A DNA stretch of 64,000 bases from Wagnerdoeblera sp046292685 (GTDB lineage: Bacteria; Pseudomonadota; Alphaproteobacteria; Rhodobacterales; Rhodobacteraceae). Every line of letters begins with the position of its first letter. Position 1 is the stretch's first letter. The notes under the pieces were generated by a model. That model made no database searches, had not been told where the DNA came from, and was given only the letters and a program-made list of their open reading frames with translations. The stretch lies in assembly GCF_046292685.1 (NCBI RefSeq), contig NZ_JBKBQM010000002.1, positions 62,001 to 126,000 on the forward strand, written 5' to 3'. Made by a program: the position numbers and the translations under genes. Positions 9,434 through 19,059 of this stretch are shown in pieces.

Positions 9434-11400
9434 TCCGCCGGCACCCCTTGCGCCGGGCTGCGCCGCGCCCCCGCCGCGATGCGGTAACGCCGGTCGGACA
9501 GGCTGATGAGCCCGCCCAGCGCCATGATGATGCACCCGCCCCACAACCAGTTGGCAAAGGGCTTGATGTAGCTGCGCACCGCCCAGGCGCCGTTCTCCTG
9601 CGGGTCGCCGATCACCAGATAGACATCGCGCCAGAAGCCATAGTCGATGGCGGCCTCGGTGGTGGGCATCCCGGCGGCGGGGTAGATGCGCTTTTCCGGG
9701 GTCAGGGTAAAGCTGCGCGCGCCGTCCTGCACCGCCATCTCGGCCATGGTCGAGCGGTAGTTGGGCCCCTGCACCTCGCGCACGTCGTTCAGGGTGATGC
9801 GATAGCCCGCAACCTCGAACGTCTCGCCGATCTTGACCACGCGGATATCCTCGACCGCCCAGGCCGTCAGCCCGGCCACTGCAAAGATGGTGACGCCAAG
9901 CCCCGAATGCGCCGTTGCCTTGCCCCAGTCGGCGCGCGGCAGGCGCGTCAGGCGGCTCAGCCGCCCGGCCAGGGCCCCGCGCCCGGTGCGCGCCCAAAGG
10001 TCGGCCGCCGCGCCAAGCACCACCCAAAGCCCCAGCGCCAGCCCCACCGGCCCCAGCGCCGACTGCCCTGTCTGCATGGCAAAGGTCAGCGCCCCGCCGG
10101 CCACCGAAAGCGCCAGCACGCCCCAGAGCGGCTGCATGGCCCGGCCCAGGTCGGCCCGCTTCCACGGCAGCACGGCGCCCAGCGGCAGCAACATCGCCAG
10201 CGCCACCACAAAAGGCGTGAACGCTGCATCAAAGAACGGCGGGCCGACCGAAAGCTTGCGGTCCCAAAGCATTTCGGCCACCAGCGGCCAGATGGTGCCG
10301 ATGAACACCACGAACGACGATACCGCCAGCAGCACATTGTTCAGCACCAGCGCGGATTCGCGGCTGACGGTGGAAAACACGCCCTTCGCCTCCATCGCGC
10401 CGGCACGGGCAGCAAACAGTGTCAACGCGCCGCCCACGAAGACCGCAAAGATCAGCAGGACGAACACGCCCCGCTCGGGGTCGTTGGCAAAGGCATGCAC
10501 CGAGGTGATGATCCCCGAGCGCACGATGAACGTGCCGATCAGCGAAAACCCGAAGGCCAGGATCGCCAGCAGGATCGTCCAGCTTTTCAGCGCCTCGCGC
10601 TTTTCCACCACGATGGCGCTGTGCAGCAGCGCCGCCGCGATCAGCCAGGGCATGAAGCTGGCATTCTCCACCGGATCCCAGAACCAGAAACCGCCCCAGC
10701 CCAGTTCGTAATAGGCCCACCACGACCCCAGCGCGATGCCGATGGTCAGGAACACCCAGGCCGCCAGCGTCCAGGGCCGCACCCAGCGCGCCCAGGCCGC
10801 ATCGACCCGGCCTTCGATCAGTGCTGCCACTGCAAAGGAAAACGCCATGCTGAGGCCGACATAGCCGAGGTAAAGGAACGGCGGGTGGAAGGCGAGGCCG
10901 GGGTCTTGCAGCAGCGGGTTCAGATCCTGCCCGTCCATCGGCGGCACGGGCATACGCTCGAACGGGTTGGAGGTGAAGATCATGAAGGCCAGGAACGCCA
11001 CCCCGATCGAGCCTTGCACCGCAATCACCCGCGCCTTCAGCGCCGCCGGCAGGTTGCCGCCGAACCAGCTGGCGCAGGCGCCGAACAGCGCAAGGATCAG
11101 CACCCACAGCAGCAACGATCCTTCGTGGTTCCCCCAGACGCCGGAGATCTTGTAGATCATCGGCTTGAGCGTGTGCGAGTTGCTGACCACCAGTGCCACC
11201 GAAAAGTCCGAGGTGACAAAGGCATGGGTCAGCGCCGCAAAGGCAAAGCCCACAAGAAGCAATTGCGTGGTGGCGGCCGGGTCGGCCACCGCCATCCAGC
11301 CGGACCAGCCCTTTTGCGCGCCCACCAGCGGCACGATGGTCTGGATCAGCGCCACTGCCAGCGCCAGCGAAAGTGCGAAGTGTCCGAGTTCGGTTATCAT
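9430..11400 (-). CDS. ccmF: Heme lyase CcmF
   Basis: CcmF is the large multi-pass inner membrane protein of the cytochrome c heme lyase. The 656-residue product has many membrane helices and the tryptophan-rich heme-handling motif GGFWFWDPVENASFM, followed by PWLIAAALLHSAIV. It also has the WGNHEGSLLLWV segment typical of the family. I chose the ATG at 11400 (MITELGHF); a longer frame exists but begins in unlikely sequence. ccmE, which often precedes ccmF, is not present here. The next gene upstream is a divergent amidase. Confidence 0.97.
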   Translation of the reverse strand: MITELGHFALSLALAVALIQTIVPLVGAQKGWSGWMAVADPAATTQLLLVGFAFAALTHAFVTSDFSVALVVSNSHTLKPMIYKISGVWGNHEGSLLLWVLILALFGACASWFGGNLPAALKARVIAVQGSIGVAFLAFMIFTSNPFERMPVPPMDGQDLNPLLQDPGLAFHPPFLYLGYVGLSMAFSFAVAALIEGRVDAAWARWVRPWTLAAWVFLTIGIALGSWWAYYELGWGGFWFWDPVENASFMPWLIAAALLHSAIVVEKREALKSWTILLAILAFGFSLIGTFIVRSGIITSVHAFANDPERGVFVLLIFAVFVGGALTLFAARAGAMEAKGVFSTVSRESALVLNNVLLAVSSFVVFIGTIWPLVAEMLWDRKLSVGPPFFDAAFTPFVVALAMLLPLGAVLPWKRADLGRAMQPLWGVLALSVAGGALTFAMQTGQSALGPVGLALGLWVVLGAAADLWARTGRGALAGRLSRLTRLPRADWGKATAHSGLGVTIFAVAGLTAWAVEDIRVVKIGETFEVAGYRITLNDVREVQGPNYRSTMAEMAVQDGARSFTLTPEKRIYPAAGMPTTEAAIDYGFWRDVYLVIGDPQENGAWAVRSYIKPFANWLWGGCIIMALGGLISLSDRRYRIAAGARRSPAQGVPAE

Positions 11401-11511
11401 GGCGGCGACTATAGCCCCGCACCCTCGTGCCGCCAATGCCCTGCGCGCCGATGTCGCGCTTGCGTGAACCGGCGCGGCGGTGGGGGGGCGCGCCTTGTTC
11501 CGGGCGCCCTC

Positions 11512-11539
11512 TTGCGCAAGCTCGCCCGCTGCCCATAAC
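11512..11539 (+). promoter_or_regulatory. Possible promoter for the amidase gene
   Basis: TTGCGC (11512-11517) and CATAAC (11534-11539) are separated by 16 bases, about 70 bases before the amidase start. Both hexamers match the housekeeping consensus only partly, so this is tentative. Confidence 0.3.
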
Positions 11540-11609
11540 CTGCGGTTCCGGGCGGAGCCCCCGCGCGGGCCGGGGCCACCGGCGCAAGGCCGCCGAAGGA
11601 GACCGAGGA

Positions 11610-12941
11610 TTGGGCAAGGACTGGCTCGTGCAACCTGCCGCCGAACTGGGCCGCGGCATCGGCGACGGCAGCATCCACGCCGTGGAACTGGTCGAGGCGT
11701 TTCTGGACGCCATCGACCGCGCGCCCGAGGCCGCGCGCATCTATGCCCGCACCACCCCCAGCCGCGCCCGCGCCGAAGCGATGGCGGCGCATGGCCGCGC
11801 GCGGGCCGGGTTGCGGCGCGGGCCGCTGGACGGGGTGCCGGTCAGCTGGAAGGATTTGTTCGACACCGCCGGTGTGGCCACCGAGGCAGGCTCGGCCCTG
11901 CTGCGCGGGCGCACGCCCACCCGCGATGCGCCGGTGCTGGAAAAGGCGACCCGCGCCGGGCTCGTGTGCCTGGGCAAGACCCACATGTCGGAACTGGCCT
12001 TTTCCGGGCTGGGGTTGAACCCGGTCACGGCGACGCCGCCTTGCATCAACGACCCGGCGGCGGTGCCGGGCGGGTCGTCCTCGGGGGCTGCGGCCTCGGT
12101 CGCCTTCGGGCTGGCGGCGGCGGCGGTCGGGTCGGACACCGGCGGATCGGTGCGCATTCCTTCGGCCTGGAACGACCTCGTGGGCCTGAAAACCACGCAT
12201 GGCCGCCTGCCGCTGGCCGGGGTGGTGCCGCTGTGCGAACGGTTCGATACCGTCGGGCCCTTGTGCCGCACGGTCGAGGATTGCGCGCTGATGCTGGCCG
12301 CGCTGGAGGGCAGGCAGCCGCCCGACCTGGCCGGTGCCAGCCTTTCGGGCGCCCGGATCGCGGTGCTGGAAACCGTAGCGCTGGACGATGTGCGCGCCGC
12401 GCCTGCCCGCGGCTTTGACGATGCGCTGGCGCGCCTGGGCCGCGCCGGGGCCCGGATCGAACGCATCGCGGTTCCCGAAGTGGCCGAGGCCATGAGCCTG
12501 GCCGGCCTGTTGTTCACCGCCGAAGCCTGGGGCATCTGGCGCGACACCATCGAAACCGCGCCGGAACGGATGTTTCCGCGCATCCTGGAACGCTTTCGTT
12601 CCGGGGCCGGGGCCTCGGCGGCCGATTACGTGGCCGGTTGGCGGCGGCTGGAGGCGATCCGCGGCATCTGGCGCGCGGCGGTTGCGGGGTTCGATGCGGT
12701 TGCGCTGCCGACCTCGCCCATCCTGCCGCCCGACCGCGAGCGGCTGATGACCGACAGCGACTATTACGTCAGCGAAAACCTGCTGGCCTTGCGCAACACC
12801 CGCATCGGCAACCTCATGGACGGCTGCGGCCTGAGCCTGCCCACGGCCGAACCGTCCTGCGGGTTGATGCTGCTGGGCGCGCCCCTGGCCGAAGAACGCC
12901 TGCTGCGCCTGGGCAAGGCGGCCGAAGCGGCCTTGCGCTGA
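11610..12941 (+). CDS. Amidase signature family hydrolase
   Basis: A 443-residue amidase of the Ser-cisSer-Lys class. The catalytic lysine lies in PVSWKDLFDTAG (Lys81). The Gly/Ser-rich loop GGSSSG spans about residues 154-159, and the nucleophile serine is Ser180 in GSDTGGSVRIPS. The start is TTG at 11610, supported by AAGGAG eight bases upstream; no ATG nearby has such a site. It is shorter than GatA and is not next to gatB or gatC, so a stand-alone amidase acting on small amides is more likely than the tRNA amidotransferase subunit. The substrate is unknown. Confidence 0.88.
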   Translation: MGKDWLVQPAAELGRGIGDGSIHAVELVEAFLDAIDRAPEAARIYARTTPSRARAEAMAAHGRARAGLRRGPLDGVPVSWKDLFDTAGVATEAGSALLRGRTPTRDAPVLEKATRAGLVCLGKTHMSELAFSGLGLNPVTATPPCINDPAAVPGGSSSGAAASVAFGLAAAAVGSDTGGSVRIPSAWNDLVGLKTTHGRLPLAGVVPLCERFDTVGPLCRTVEDCALMLAALEGRQPPDLAGASLSGARIAVLETVALDDVRAAPARGFDDALARLGRAGARIERIAVPEVAEAMSLAGLLFTAEAWGIWRDTIETAPERMFPRILERFRSGAGASAADYVAGWRRLEAIRGIWRAAVAGFDAVALPTSPILPPDRERLMTDSDYYVSENLLALRNTRIGNLMDGCGLSLPTAEPSCGLMLLGAPLAEERLLRLGKAAEAALR

Positions 12942-13020
12942 ACGCGGCAGGGGGCCCTTGCAACCACCCCGGCGCTGCGCCACATCTGGCCCTCGCGCCC
13001 GCAGCCGAAGGACACCGCTC

Positions 13021-14115
13021 ATGGCCCTGCCCGTCAAGGACCAGTTGAAATACTGGGGCATTGCAACGGTGGGGTTCCTTGTGGTGCTGTGGGCGCTGGG
13101 GGGGGTGATCCTGCCCTTTGTCGTCGGCGGCGCCGTGGCCTATTTCCTCGATCCGGTGGCCGACCGGCTGGAACGCATGGGCCTGGGGCGAGCTGCGGCA
13201 ACCACGCTGATTTCGCTGGCCGCTCTGCTGATCGCGGTGGCGCTGGTGCTGGCGGTGATTCCCACGCTGATCAACCAGTTGACGGCGCTGGTGAACGCCA
13301 CGCCGGATATCGTCAAGCGGCTGCAGGGCTTTTTGCTGGAACGCTTTCCCGAACTGTCCGACGAAACCTCGACCGTGCGCCAATCGCTGGCGCAGGTGGG
13401 CGAAACGGTGCGCGCCAAGGGGATGGAGCTGGCCAATACCCTGATCGGCGGGGCCATCGGGGTGCTGGATGCGGTGCTGTTCATCGTGGTGGTGCCGGTG
13501 GTGGCGTTCTACCTGCTGCTGGACTGGGACAGGATGGTCGCGCGCATCGACGAGATGCTGCCGCGCGATCATGCGCCGGTGATCCGCCAGTTGGCTGCCG
13601 ACATCGACAGGGTGCTGGCCGCCTTCGTGCGCGGGCAGTTGTCGGTTTGCCTGGCGATGGGGATTTATTACGCCGTCACGCTGGCCGCGGCCGGGCTGCA
13701 ATTCGGCCTGGTGGTCGGCGCCATCGCGGGGGCCATCACCTTTATCCCTTATGTCGGCGCGCTGGTGGGCGGGGCGCTGGCCATCGGGCTGGCGCTGTTC
13801 CAGTTCTGGGGCGACTGGGTTTCCATCGGCATCGTCGCGGCGATCTTTGCGCTTGGCCAGTTTCTGGAAGGCAATGTCATCACGCCGCGGCTGGTGGGCA
13901 ACTCGGTGGGCCTGCACCCGGTGTGGCTGCTGTTCGCACTGTCGGCCTTCGGCAGCGTGTTCGGCTTTGTCGGCATGCTGGTGGCGGTGCCGGTTGCCGC
14001 CTCGATCGGCGTTCTGGTGCGGTTCTTTGCCGGGCAGTATACCGGCAGCCTGCTGTATCGCGGGCGCGAAGGCCGTGCGGCGAACCTGCCCCGGGAACCG
14101 GATTCCGACGCATGA
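13021..14115 (+). CDS. AI-2E family / PerM-like membrane transporter
   Basis: A 364-residue multi-pass inner membrane protein of the AI-2E exporter/PerM family. It has the family arrangement: two or three N-terminal helices (from about residue 12), a polar alpha-helical middle (residues 90-150, FPELSDETSTVRQSLAQ), then helices containing GAIAGAITFIPYVG and the conserved EGNVITPRLVGNSVGLHPVWL. The substrate is not predictable; members include autoinducer exporters and Na+/H+ antiporters. The stop overlaps the hdaA start as ATGA, so the two are translationally coupled. Confidence 0.9.
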   Translation: MALPVKDQLKYWGIATVGFLVVLWALGGVILPFVVGGAVAYFLDPVADRLERMGLGRAAATTLISLAALLIAVALVLAVIPTLINQLTALVNATPDIVKRLQGFLLERFPELSDETSTVRQSLAQVGETVRAKGMELANTLIGGAIGVLDAVLFIVVVPVVAFYLLLDWDRMVARIDEMLPRDHAPVIRQLAADIDRVLAAFVRGQLSVCLAMGIYYAVTLAAAGLQFGLVVGAIAGAITFIPYVGALVGGALAIGLALFQFWGDWVSIGIVAAIFALGQFLEGNVITPRLVGNSVGLHPVWLLFALSAFGSVFGFVGMLVAVPVAASIGVLVRFFAGQYTGSLLYRGREGRAANLPREPDSDA

Positions 14116-14795
14116 GCCGCCAGTTGACCCTTGACCTGCCGCTGCGCGAGGCGCGGGGCCGGGCCGATTACCTGGTCGCCCCCGGCAATGCGCAGGCGCT
14201 GGCGGCGCTGGATGCCTGGGCGGGCTGGCCGGGGGGCAAGGCCGTGCTGGTCGCCCCCGAAGGTGCCGGCAAGACGCATCTGGCCCATGTCTGGGCCGCA
14301 GACGCCGGCGCGCAGGTGATCGACGCGGCTGGGCTTGCCGGCGCCGACCTGCCCGACCTCGCGCGGACCGGTCTTGCGGTCGAGGATGCCGACCGCGCCC
14401 GGGGGCCGGGCTGGGAAACCGCGCTGTTTCACCTGCACAACCTGCTGGCCGAACGCCGGTTGCCGCTGCTGGTTACCGCGCGCCAGCCGCCGCGCGACTG
14501 GGGCCTGGCCTTGCCCGACCTTGCCAGCCGGTTGCAGGCGGCAACGCTGATCCGGCTGGACCCGCCCGACGACACGCTGCTGCGCGCGGTCATGGTCAAG
14601 CAGTTTGCCGATCGCCAGCTTGCCGTGGCGCCGCAGGTGATCGACTATCTGCTGCCGCGGATGACCCGGTCGCTGGCCGCCGCGCGCGAGATCGTGGCCG
14701 CACTCGATGCGCGGGCCCTGGCCGAAGGCCGCCCGGTCACCCGCCAGATGGCCGCCGAATGGTTCGAAGGCCCGGGGCTGTTCGACGACGACTGA
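14112..14795 (+). CDS. hdaA: HdaA-type regulator of DnaA (AAA+ Hda homologue)
   Basis: HdaA/Hda binds the replication clamp and stimulates ATP hydrolysis by DnaA, preventing re-initiation. The 227-residue product begins with SRQLTLDLPL, an excellent clamp-binding motif (Q-L-T-L-D-L-P). It continues with a DnaA-like AAA+ domain with Walker A APEGAGKTHLA near residue 55. The Walker B region is weak (GLAVEDADRA). The C-terminal part resembles the DnaA lid (LPRMTRSLAAAREIVAALD). It overlaps the upstream permease by four bases and precedes ppk, a gene order found in Rhodobacterales. Confidence 0.9.
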   Translation: MSRQLTLDLPLREARGRADYLVAPGNAQALAALDAWAGWPGGKAVLVAPEGAGKTHLAHVWAADAGAQVIDAAGLAGADLPDLARTGLAVEDADRARGPGWETALFHLHNLLAERRLPLLVTARQPPRDWGLALPDLASRLQAATLIRLDPPDDTLLRAVMVKQFADRQLAVAPQVIDYLLPRMTRSLAAAREIVAALDARALAEGRPVTRQMAAEWFEGPGLFDDD

Positions 14796-14859
14796 CCCGT
14801 TGCGCCGCGCCCGCAAGCGGCGTCATATGGCGGTTACCTTTCAGCCCCATGCAGGCGCC

Positions 14860-17034
14860 ATGACCCAGGCCGATTTCCTTTCCGCCCCCTTCCCTGCCCC
14901 CGTCGAACTGCCCGCAGACGAAATCTCGGGCCCGCGGCGGTTCTTCAACCGCGAACTCAGCTGGCTCGCCTTCAACTGGCGCGTGCTGGACGAGGCGGCG
15001 AACCCGCGCGTGCCCTTGCTGGAGCGGTTGCGGTTCCTGTCGATCTCGGCCACCAACCTGGACGAATTCTACACCGTCCGCGTGGCGGGGCTGCGCCAGC
15101 TTGCCCGCTCGGGCAAGGGCCTGCCTTCGGAAGACGGGCGCACCCCGGCCGAACAGCTGGCCCGGATCAACGCCGATGCGCGCGACCTGATGGCGACGCA
15201 GCAAAAGACGTTCAAGACCCTGACCCGCATCATGGACGCGGCCGGAATCTCGATCCTGACCCGGGCGCGGCTGACCCAGGGCGACCGCACCTATCTGCGC
15301 GACCACTTTCTGGCCCAGGTGTTCCCGGTGCTGTCGCCGCTGGCCATCGACCCGGCGCACCCCTTCCCCTTCATTCCCAACACCGGCTTCTCGCTGGCGC
15401 TGGAGCTGGAGCGCAGCAGCGACAAGCGCAAGTTGCAGGCGCTGCTGCCGATTCCGGCGCAGATTTCCCGTTTCGTGCCCTTGCCGGAAAAGGACGGCAC
15501 CCGCCGGTTCCTGCCGCTGGAAGACTTGCTGCTGCTGAACCTGTCCAGCCTGTTCCCCGGCTACGACGAGATCGGGCACTGCGCGTTCCGCGTGCTGCGC
15601 GACAGCGACCTGGAGGTCGAGGACGAGGCCGAAGACCTGGTGCGCGAGTTCGAAACCGCGCTGAAGCGGCGTCGCCGGGGCGAGGTGATCCGGCTGAAGT
15701 TCACCGCCGGGGCGCCGCCGGCGCTGAAATCGCTCATCATGGGCGAACTGGGCGTGTCCGAGGACGAGGTGGTCGAGGTCAAGGGCATGCTGGGCATCGC
15801 CGACCTCAAGGAACTGGTGCTGCCGTCGCGCCCCGATCTGCTGTGGCCGCCCTTCACGCCGCGGGTGCCCGAACGGGTCACCGACCACGATGGCGACATC
15901 TTTGCCGCCATCCGGCAAAAGGACATGCTGCTGCACCACCCTTACGAGACGTTCGACCAGGTCATCGGGTTCCTGCAACAGGCCGCCCGCGACCCCGATG
16001 TGCTGGCCATCAAGCAGACGCTGTATCGCACCTCCTACAACAGCCCGATCGTGGACGCGCTGTGCGAGGCGGCCGAGGCCGGCAAGTCGGTCACCGCGCT
16101 GGTCGAGCTGAAGGCCCGCTTCGACGAGGCGTCGAACATCCGCCAGTCGCGCCGGCTGGAGCGCGCGGGCGCGCATGTCGTCTACGGCTTCATCCGCTAC
16201 AAGACCCACGCCAAGATCAGCACCGTGGTGCGCCGCGAAGGCGACCAGCTGGTGACCTACACGCATTTCGGCACCGGCAACTACCACCCGATCACCGCGC
16301 GCATCTATACCGACCTGTCGCTGTTCACCTGCGACCCCGCGCTGGGGCGCGATGCGACCAAGGTCTTCAACTATCTGTCGGGTTATGCCCAGCCCGAGGG
16401 GCTGGAAAACCTTGCGATCTCGCCGCTTACGCTCAAGCCGCGCCTGCTTGGGCTGATCGCCGCCGAGGCCGAGCACGCCCGCCACGGCCGCAAGGCGGAA
16501 ATCTGGGCCAAGATGAACAGCCTGATCGACCCCGAGGTGATCGACGCGCTTTATGCCGCCAGTCAGGCGGGGGTGAAGATCAGCCTGGTTGTCCGTGGCA
16601 TCTGCGGGTTGCGCCCGGGCGTGAAGGGGCTGTCGGAAAACATCCGCGTCAAGTCGATCGTCGGGCGGTTTCTGGAACACAGCCGCATCGTGTGCTTCGG
16701 CAGCGGGCATGGGCTGCCGTCGAAACAGGCGCGGGTGTTCATCAGTTCGGCCGACTGGATGGGGCGCAACCTCAACCGCCGGGTGGAAACGCTGGTCGAG
16801 ATCCTCAATCCCACGGTCAAGGCACAGATCGAAAGCCAGATCATGGCGGCGAATCTGGCGGACGAGGCGCAAAGCTGGGTGCTGAGCCCCGACGGGCGCT
16901 ATCTGCGCGAACTGGACGCCACCGATGGCAAGCTGTTTTCCTGCCACCGGTTCTTCATGGAAAACCCCTCGCTTTCGGGGCGCGGCAGCGCCGGCGCCGC
17001 CGATGTGCCGCGCCTCGCGCATTCCTGGGATTGA
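14860..17034 (+). CDS. ppk: Polyphosphate kinase 1
   Basis: PPK1 makes polyphosphate from ATP. With the ATG at 14860 the product has 724 residues. An in-frame ATG at 14827 would add 11 residues; neither has a strong ribosome site. The N-terminal domain starts FFNRELSWLAFNWRVL. The two phospholipase-D-like catalytic halves contain RYKTHAKIS (His about 450, the likely phosphorylated residue) and YTHFGTGNYH (His about 469), then FISSADWMGRNLNRR near the C-terminus. ppx follows 126 bases downstream, making a polyphosphate synthesis and breakdown pair. Confidence 0.97.
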   Translation: MTQADFLSAPFPAPVELPADEISGPRRFFNRELSWLAFNWRVLDEAANPRVPLLERLRFLSISATNLDEFYTVRVAGLRQLARSGKGLPSEDGRTPAEQLARINADARDLMATQQKTFKTLTRIMDAAGISILTRARLTQGDRTYLRDHFLAQVFPVLSPLAIDPAHPFPFIPNTGFSLALELERSSDKRKLQALLPIPAQISRFVPLPEKDGTRRFLPLEDLLLLNLSSLFPGYDEIGHCAFRVLRDSDLEVEDEAEDLVREFETALKRRRRGEVIRLKFTAGAPPALKSLIMGELGVSEDEVVEVKGMLGIADLKELVLPSRPDLLWPPFTPRVPERVTDHDGDIFAAIRQKDMLLHHPYETFDQVIGFLQQAARDPDVLAIKQTLYRTSYNSPIVDALCEAAEAGKSVTALVELKARFDEASNIRQSRRLERAGAHVVYGFIRYKTHAKISTVVRREGDQLVTYTHFGTGNYHPITARIYTDLSLFTCDPALGRDATKVFNYLSGYAQPEGLENLAISPLTLKPRLLGLIAAEAEHARHGRKAEIWAKMNSLIDPEVIDALYAASQAGVKISLVVRGICGLRPGVKGLSENIRVKSIVGRFLEHSRIVCFGSGHGLPSKQARVFISSADWMGRNLNRRVETLVEILNPTVKAQIESQIMAANLADEAQSWVLSPDGRYLRELDATDGKLFSCHRFFMENPSLSGRGSAGAADVPRLAHSWD

Positions 17035-17160
17035 CGCGGCCGCAGCAGGCGCCCCACTCTGGGCGCAAACCCATGCTTGCCTCTGCATCTGTTCCCGACT
17101 AACCGCGGGGCCGGCGGGGGTGGCGCCCCCCGGCCCAGCCGCAGCCCAGTGGGACACTTC

Positions 17161-18693
17161 ATGAGCGACGATTTCGAGCCCTTCGGCCGCCCCCTGTTCG
17201 AAGACCCCTCTGCCCGCGCGCTCAGCCGGGTCGGGGTGGTGGACGTGGGCTCGAACTCGGTGCGGATGGTGGTGTTCGATGGGGCAGCGCGCAGCCCGGC
17301 CTATTTCTACAACGAAAAGATCATGGCCGGCCTGGGCAAGGGGCTGGCCGAAACCGGGCGGCTGAACCCGCAAGGCCGCATCCGGGCGCTGGCCGCGCTG
17401 AAACGCTTTGCGCTGCTGGCCGAAGGCATGAAGATTTCGCCGATGACGGTCGTGGCCACCGCCGCCACGCGCGAGGCCGAGGATGGCCCCGACTTCCAGG
17501 CCGAGGTGGAACGCGAAACCGGCCTGAAGCTGTGGGTGATCGACGGCGACGAGGAAGCACGGCTTTCGGCGCAAGGGGTGCTGCTGGGCTGGCCGGATGC
17601 GGCCGGAATCGTCTGCGACATCGGCGGCAATTCGATGGAACTTGCGCGGATCGGCAAGGGCCAGGTCGGCAAGCGGGTTTCCACCCCCTTGGGACCGTTC
17701 CGGTTGCAGCAGGTCACCGGCAGCGCCGAGGACCGCCGCAAGCTGATCGAGCGCGTGCTGCGCAAGGCCGCCGCAACGGTCGAGCCCGAAGGCCTGCGCG
17801 TCTATCTGGTCGGCGGCAGCTGGCGCGTCATCGCCCGGCTGGACATGGAGCGGCGCGGCTATCCGCTGACCGTGCTGCACGAATACCGCATGACGCCCAA
17901 GAACGTGCTGGAAACGATCGACTGGATCGGGCGCAACGACCTGAGCGCCTTGCGGGCCCGCACCGGCACTTCGGCCGAACGCATGGACCTGGTGCCGCTG
18001 GCCTGCGAGGTGCTGGGCGCCATGGTGCGGCTGTTCAAGCCGAAGGAAATCGACGTGTCCTCCTACGGCATCCGCGAGGGGCTGCTGTACGAACAGATGC
18101 CCCAGCGCCTGCGCGAACGCGACCCGCTGATCGAGGCCGCGCGCATGGCCGAAGCCACGCAAGCGCGCATCCCCGGCTTCGGCAAGAAGCTGTTCGCGTT
18201 TCTTTCGCCCCTGTTCAAGGATGCCAGCCCCGACCGGCTGCGGCTGATCAAGGCAGCCTGCCTGCTGCACGATACCACCTGGCGCGCGCATCCCGATTAC
18301 CGGGCCGAGGTCTGCTTCGACAATGCGACGCGCGCGAACCTGGGGGGGCTCGACCACCCCGGGCGGGTGTTCCTGGGGCTGGCGCTGTTGCACCGCTACA
18401 AGAACAGCCGGGCGGGGTCGCGGTTCGAGGCGATGTTCCGCCTGCTCGACGAAGACCAGCTGCGCGAGGCCGAGGTGCTGGGCAAGGCGATGCGCTTTGG
18501 CGCCATGTTCGCGCTTGGCGACCCGTCCGAGGCCGGGTCGCTGCGCTGGAACCCGCGCAAGCGGGTGCTGGAACTGGCGCTGACCCCCAAGGGCCAGGCC
18601 CTGTTCGCCGAGGTGGCGCAGGCGCGCTTTGCCGCCTTGGCCCAGGCTATGAGGGCCACGCCGCAGATCGTGGCGCAAGCCCCGGCGGCTTGA
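17161..18693 (+). CDS. ppx: Ppx/GppA family exopolyphosphatase
   Basis: A 510-residue member of the exopolyphosphatase/guanosine pentaphosphatase family, which releases phosphate from polyphosphate or converts pppGpp to ppGpp. The actin-like ATPase fold is shown by VGVVDVGSNSVRMVVFDG (about residues 27-44), ATAATREAEDG and CDIGGNSMELA. A C-terminal HD-type helical region follows (KAACLLHDTTWRAHPDY). Position beside ppk favours polyphosphate, but the sequence does not decide between the two substrates. Confidence 0.93.
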   Translation: MSDDFEPFGRPLFEDPSARALSRVGVVDVGSNSVRMVVFDGAARSPAYFYNEKIMAGLGKGLAETGRLNPQGRIRALAALKRFALLAEGMKISPMTVVATAATREAEDGPDFQAEVERETGLKLWVIDGDEEARLSAQGVLLGWPDAAGIVCDIGGNSMELARIGKGQVGKRVSTPLGPFRLQQVTGSAEDRRKLIERVLRKAAATVEPEGLRVYLVGGSWRVIARLDMERRGYPLTVLHEYRMTPKNVLETIDWIGRNDLSALRARTGTSAERMDLVPLACEVLGAMVRLFKPKEIDVSSYGIREGLLYEQMPQRLRERDPLIEAARMAEATQARIPGFGKKLFAFLSPLFKDASPDRLRLIKAACLLHDTTWRAHPDYRAEVCFDNATRANLGGLDHPGRVFLGLALLHRYKNSRAGSRFEAMFRLLDEDQLREAEVLGKAMRFGAMFALGDPSEAGSLRWNPRKRVLELALTPKGQALFAEVAQARFAALAQAMRATPQIVAQAPAA

Positions 18694-18760
18694 CACGGAT
18701 CAAGGCGCCGACTGGTTTGCACCGCCAGAAACGGGATGTCGAAAGAAGAAGGAGCGCGAC

Positions 18761-18997
18761 ATGTCCAACACCCCTCACCTGCTGGCCGACGAGTTCCCGA
18801 CCCAGGTGGTGCGGCTGCAGATGCTGCAGGATGCGAACACCCATTTCGCCCGTATCTGCAAGGAATACGACGAGGTAAACCGCGCCGTGCACCGGGCGGA
18901 AACCCGTGTCGACGTGATGTCGGAAGAAGACGAACAGAAACTGCGCCGCGAACGCGCCCGGCTGAAGGACGAAATCGCCCGGATGCTGGCCGGCTGA
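18761..18997 (+). CDS. Small DUF465/YdcH-like protein
   Basis: A 78-residue, highly charged, helical protein with the heptad-like pattern of the YdcH/DUF465 family (HFARICKEYDEVNRAVHRAE, then EDEQKLRRERARLKDEIARML). The function of the family is unknown. It stands alone 67 bases after ppx and is followed at once by a strong terminator. Confidence 0.85.
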   Translation: MSNTPHLLADEFPTQVVRLQMLQDANTHFARICKEYDEVNRAVHRAETRVDVMSEEDEQKLRRERARLKDEIARMLAG

Positions 18998-19016
18998 CCG
19001 GCGGGCCTGCGGCGCG

Positions 19017-19057
19017 AAATGCAAGGGCCCCCGGCGCTGCCGGGGGCCCTTGTCGCA
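19017..19057. terminator. Bidirectional terminator between the DUF465 gene and dadA
   Basis: A perfect 13-bp GC-rich stem (arms 19023-19035 and 19039-19051, AAGGGCCCCCGGC and its complement) with a three-base loop. An outer AAATGC/GCATTT pair extends it. It lies between two convergent genes, so it can serve both strands. Confidence 0.8.
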
Positions 19058-19059
19058 TT

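Noticed and set aside
11610..12941. Amidase as the GatA subunit partner of gatB
   Set aside because: It is shorter than GatA, lacks a neighbouring gatC and lies 10 kb from gatB; a general amidase is more likely.
14737..18696. Open frame of about 1,300 codons on the minus strand across hdaA, ppk and ppx
   Set aside because: It lies opposite well-supported plus-strand genes and its translation is His/Gln/Arg-rich with no domain. In GC-rich genomes stop codons are rare on the opposite strand.
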